Shown in pieces: positions 63,419-64,000 of a stretch of 64,000 nucleotides of DNA. A program made the position numbers and the translations under genes. The DNA comes from Sphingomonas sp. Leaf21 (lineage in GTDB: Bacteria > Pseudomonadota > Alphaproteobacteria > Sphingomonadales > Sphingomonadaceae): assembly GCF_916858675.1 (NCBI RefSeq), contig NZ_CAKASM010000001.1, positions 186,001-250,000 on the forward strand. Direction: 5' to 3'. The notes under the pieces are model-generated. The model was not told the DNA's origin. It saw only the letters and a program-made list of their open reading frames with translations, and searched no databases. Positions within the stretch are counted from its first letter, which is position 1. The number at the start of each line of letters is the position of its first letter.

Positions 63419-64000
63419 CCGGTCGTCGCATTATCCGAAGGGGGAGTGGCCGCTGGCGCCGCAGCCGCCGCGCGCCGGATGCGCAAGGTCGTACCCGCGC
63501 CGGACACCTGGAAGCCGCGTTGCTCCAGCGCGCGGCGAAGCTGCTCGGGATCGCCGTCGAAGGTGACCGCCATCAGCGACACGCCGCCGAGCGCAAGGCT
63601 GGTCGTCCCTGCGCGAACCACGCCGGGTATCGAGCGAACGAGGCTCTCGGCATTGGCGACGGCGCTGGCGCTCGGCGCATCATATTGCAGCGTTAGCGCG
63701 ATGCCCGCGCCGGTCGAAGCGATCGCCGAGTCGAGCCCCGCGATCGGCTCCTCGCCAGGCGTCGTGTCGTCGATCACCGTTTCCTCGGGCTTGGGCGGTG
63801 GGTTCAGCGTCGCGTCGGGATGCAGCATCCCGCTGGCCAGTGCCTTCTGGTAAAGCCCGTCCAGTCGCCCGACGCCCGTGTCGAGCAGCTGGTTGATGCC
63901 GTCGGTACTGCCGACACGCAGCGTTACCGTGCCGAGTAGCGTATTGTCGGGCCCGTGGCGCGCCTCGAACACACCGATCACCGGTCCGCCCGGCCATTGC
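63415..64000 (-). CDS. Unidentified protein, 5' end beyond the window
   Basis: The frame continues past the right edge with no start inside, so at least 195 C-terminal residues are seen. After a proline-rich linker (LNPPPKPEE) the region SIPGVVRAGTTSLALGG...AVTFDGDPEQLRRALEQRGF has the pattern of a ferredoxin-like HMA fold but lacks the metal-binding CxxC. The N-terminal part may belong to DUF2066, which is often found before hda; I am not sure of this. Confidence 0.6.
   Translation of the reverse strand, partial: QWPGGPVIGVFEARHGPDNTLLGTVTLRVGSTDGINQLLDTGVGRLDGLYQKALASGMLHPDATLNPPPKPEETVIDDTTPGEEPIAGLDSAIASTGAGIALTLQYDAPSASAVANAESLVRSIPGVVRAGTTSLALGGVSLMAVTFDGDPEQLRRALEQRGFQVSGAGTTLRIRRAAAAAPAATPPSDNATTG

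Overview
The window is GC-rich chromosomal DNA from an alphaproteobacterium, almost certainly a member of the Sphingomonadaceae (Sphingomonas or a close relative). The evidence is the fused ispDF gene, the dusB-ntrBC-ntrYX-hfq-hflX order, an UrcA-family protein, an Hfq with two Sm domains, and promoter signals typical of Alphaproteobacteria (EcfG-type GGAAC/GTT promoters and GTTC-N7-GTTC LexA boxes). It is ordinary core genome: about 62 protein genes, one tRNA, and no prophage, insertion sequence, integron or CRISPR array. Genes are packed tightly, with many ATGA/TGATG overlaps, and no gene-free stretch exceeds 300 bases.

Layout. 1-2.9 kb: end of a DUF885 gene and a four-gene membrane-protein cluster resembling E. 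coli yqjD-yqjE-yqjK, read from an EcfG-like promoter. 3.0-4.7 kb: eno-ftsB. 4.7-9.0 kb: a chloroperoxidase-like hydrolase with its own EcfG-like promoter, a secreted S9 peptidase, and small envelope or hypothetical genes. 9.0-11.3 kb: uvrD with a LexA box. 11.5-15 kb: UrcA protein, a Pit phosphate transporter behind a possible Pho box, and an MFS transporter. 15-19.3 kb: rsmD-rluB, a lone receiver protein, an AmpG-like permease, and a small triple-cysteine protein behind an iron-box-like palindrome. 19.3-25.4 kb: lapA-pyrF-trpF-trpB-trpA-accD-folC. 25.5-30.8 kb: patatin-like protein with an EEP-family hydrolase, tRNA-Thr, a DUF429 protein and rarA. 30.9-33 kb: histidine-rich PadR regulator with DUF2218, and a glycosyltransferase. 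33-42 kb: radA (LexA box upstream), cvpA, an IscU-like protein, a KefB-like antiporter, DUF423, metG, tatD, an MBL hydrolase, a retropepsin-like protease, mazG. 42-51 kb: the nitrogen-control operon dusB-ntrB-ntrC-ntrY-ntrX-hfq-hflX. 51-55 kb: ispDF, a small secreted protein, pncC/cinA, ratA, lipA. 55-64 kb: carbonic anhydrase behind an EcfG-like promoter, aspS, rnd, an I78-type lipoprotein, ppx, ppk, an Hda-like ATPase and a partial gene.

How the parts fit. Housekeeping genes dominate. The coherent hidden layer is regulatory. Three close and one weaker EcfG-type promoter suggest that the yqj-like cluster, the hydrolase, the carbonic anhydrase and perhaps a glycine-zipper protein belong to the general stress response. 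GTTC-N7-GTTC boxes at uvrD and radA point to SOS control, and a third copy at aspS is unexplained. A Pho box, an iron-box-like dyad and paired GATATATC palindromes suggest phosphate, iron and metal-responsive control of pit, the Cys-rich protein and the PadR unit. The most distinctive protein is the tandem Hfq, whose second half has lost residues of the A-rich-RNA-binding face. I did not find a wholly unknown multi-gene system. All regulatory calls are read by eye and untested.
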